From Fidelibacterota bacterium (lineage in GTDB: Bacteria > Fidelibacterota > Marinisomatia > Marinisomatales > UBA8229): a stretch of DNA of 6,042 nt. How positions within the stretch are numbered: the stretch's first letter is position 1; every line of letters begins with the position of its first letter. Positions 5,791-6,042 of this stretch are shown here, in pieces. Made by a program: the position numbers and the translations under genes. The stretch lies in assembly GCA_003535775.1 (NCBI GenBank), contig DPYO01000051.1, positions 37,209-43,250 on the forward strand, read 5' to 3'. The notes beneath the pieces are model-generated. The model was not told the origin of the DNA. It was given only the letters and a program-made list of their open reading frames with translations, and made no database searches.

Positions 5791-6042
5791 TTAAAAAATA
5801 TAGCTGGCCCCCAATTGAATTTTCCAAGAATTAATATCACCCGTTGATTTTTTTAGTGGGATTGCAAAATCCAGCCGGAGCGGAACAAGAGGAGTCATAA
5901 GAGTGATACCAAATCCTCCGTCCCATTCAATTTGATCAATGGATTGATTGCGAAAGGAATCTGTTAGATATCCCCCATCAATAAATAATTCGCCCCCGAG
6001 AATCCAGAAAAGCGGGAAACGAATTTCCCAATTCATCATTAG
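5791..6042 (-). CDS. Omp85/BamA-family outer-membrane barrel, C-terminal fragment (5' end outside window)
   Basis: The frame is open to the window edge and encodes the last 83 residues of a protein that starts outside, so the ATG codons near 6039 are internal. The fragment matches the end of the bacterial surface antigen (D15/Omp85) barrel: a strand like NWEIRFPLFWILGGELFIDG (the family's N-x-E-x-R-x-PL...G-x-x-F-x-D-x-G pattern), then GFGITLMTPLVPLRLDFAIP, and a final beta strand WKIQLGASYIF ending in phenylalanine. A C-terminal aromatic residue is the usual recognition signal for outer-membrane beta barrels. Full BamA inserts outer-membrane proteins. TamA and other Omp85 members end similarly, and the POTRA domains that would help separate them are not visible. 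The BamD-like lipoprotein gene downstream favours a BamA-type role. Confidence 0.82.
   Translation of the reverse strand, partial: LMMNWEIRFPLFWILGGELFIDGGYLTDSFRNQSIDQIEWDGGFGITLMTPLVPLRLDFAIPLKKSTGDINSWKIQLGASYIF

Noticed and set aside
5760..5793. Possible terminator after the Omp85 gene
   Set aside because: The stem would consist only of A/T pairs (AAAAAT with ATTTTT, three-base loop) beside a T-run. This is too unstable to call in AT-rich DNA.
1..6042. A novel defence, mobile or CRISPR-like system
   Set aside because: No repeat array, transposase, integrase, toxin-antitoxin pair or nuclease was found; the content is core envelope and housekeeping genes.

Overview
All eight genes in this window lie on the minus strand, so transcription runs from high to low coordinates. 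Base composition is AT-rich. The genes point to a Gram-negative (diderm) bacterium: one end holds the C-terminus of an Omp85/BamA-type outer-membrane barrel, followed by a lipoprotein with TPR-like repeats. A MoxR / DUF58 / BatD-like set beside Bam-like genes and an efp-accB-accC block would suit a lineage of the FCB (Bacteroidota-Fibrobacterota-Marinimicrobia-like) assemblage. That assignment is an inference from gene content only. The clear Shine-Dalgarno sequences before three genes fit classical Bacteroidia less well.

Layout in transcription order: (1) 6042-5791, C-terminal 83 residues of an Omp85-family barrel, with the 5' part outside the window. (2) A 112-bp AT-rich gap with a possible promoter. 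(3) 5678-4944, a TPR lipoprotein similar to BamD/CpoB. (4) 4931-3936, a MoxR-family AAA+ ATPase. (5) An 89-bp gap with a small palindrome. (6) 3846-2971, a DUF58 protein with a vWA-like MIDAS motif. (7) 2962-2039, a BatD-like membrane lipoprotein. (8) A 96-bp gap with a hairpin and a possible promoter. (9) 1942-1382, elongation factor P, probably starting at TTG. (10) 1343-876, AccB (biotin carboxyl carrier protein). (11) 869-1, AccC (biotin carboxylase), cut by the window edge after 289 codons.

Two functional blocks are visible. The first (about 6042-2039) concerns the cell envelope: an outer-membrane assembly barrel, a periplasm-facing lipoprotein, and a MoxR-DUF58-BatD-like module. In that module an AAA+ ATPase probably acts with a MIDAS-bearing partner and a membrane-anchored protein. 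The second (1942-1) is housekeeping: EF-P relieves ribosome stalling at polyproline, and AccB and AccC form the biotin carboxylase half of acetyl-CoA carboxylase, the first committed step of fatty acid synthesis.

I saw no tRNA, rRNA, CRISPR array, insertion sequence or phage gene, and no gene-free stretch longer than about 112 bp. This looks like ordinary chromosomal core sequence. The points most worth a second look are the compact Bat-like module without vWA BatA/BatB genes, the predicted double anchoring of its BatD-like member, and the non-ATG start of efp.
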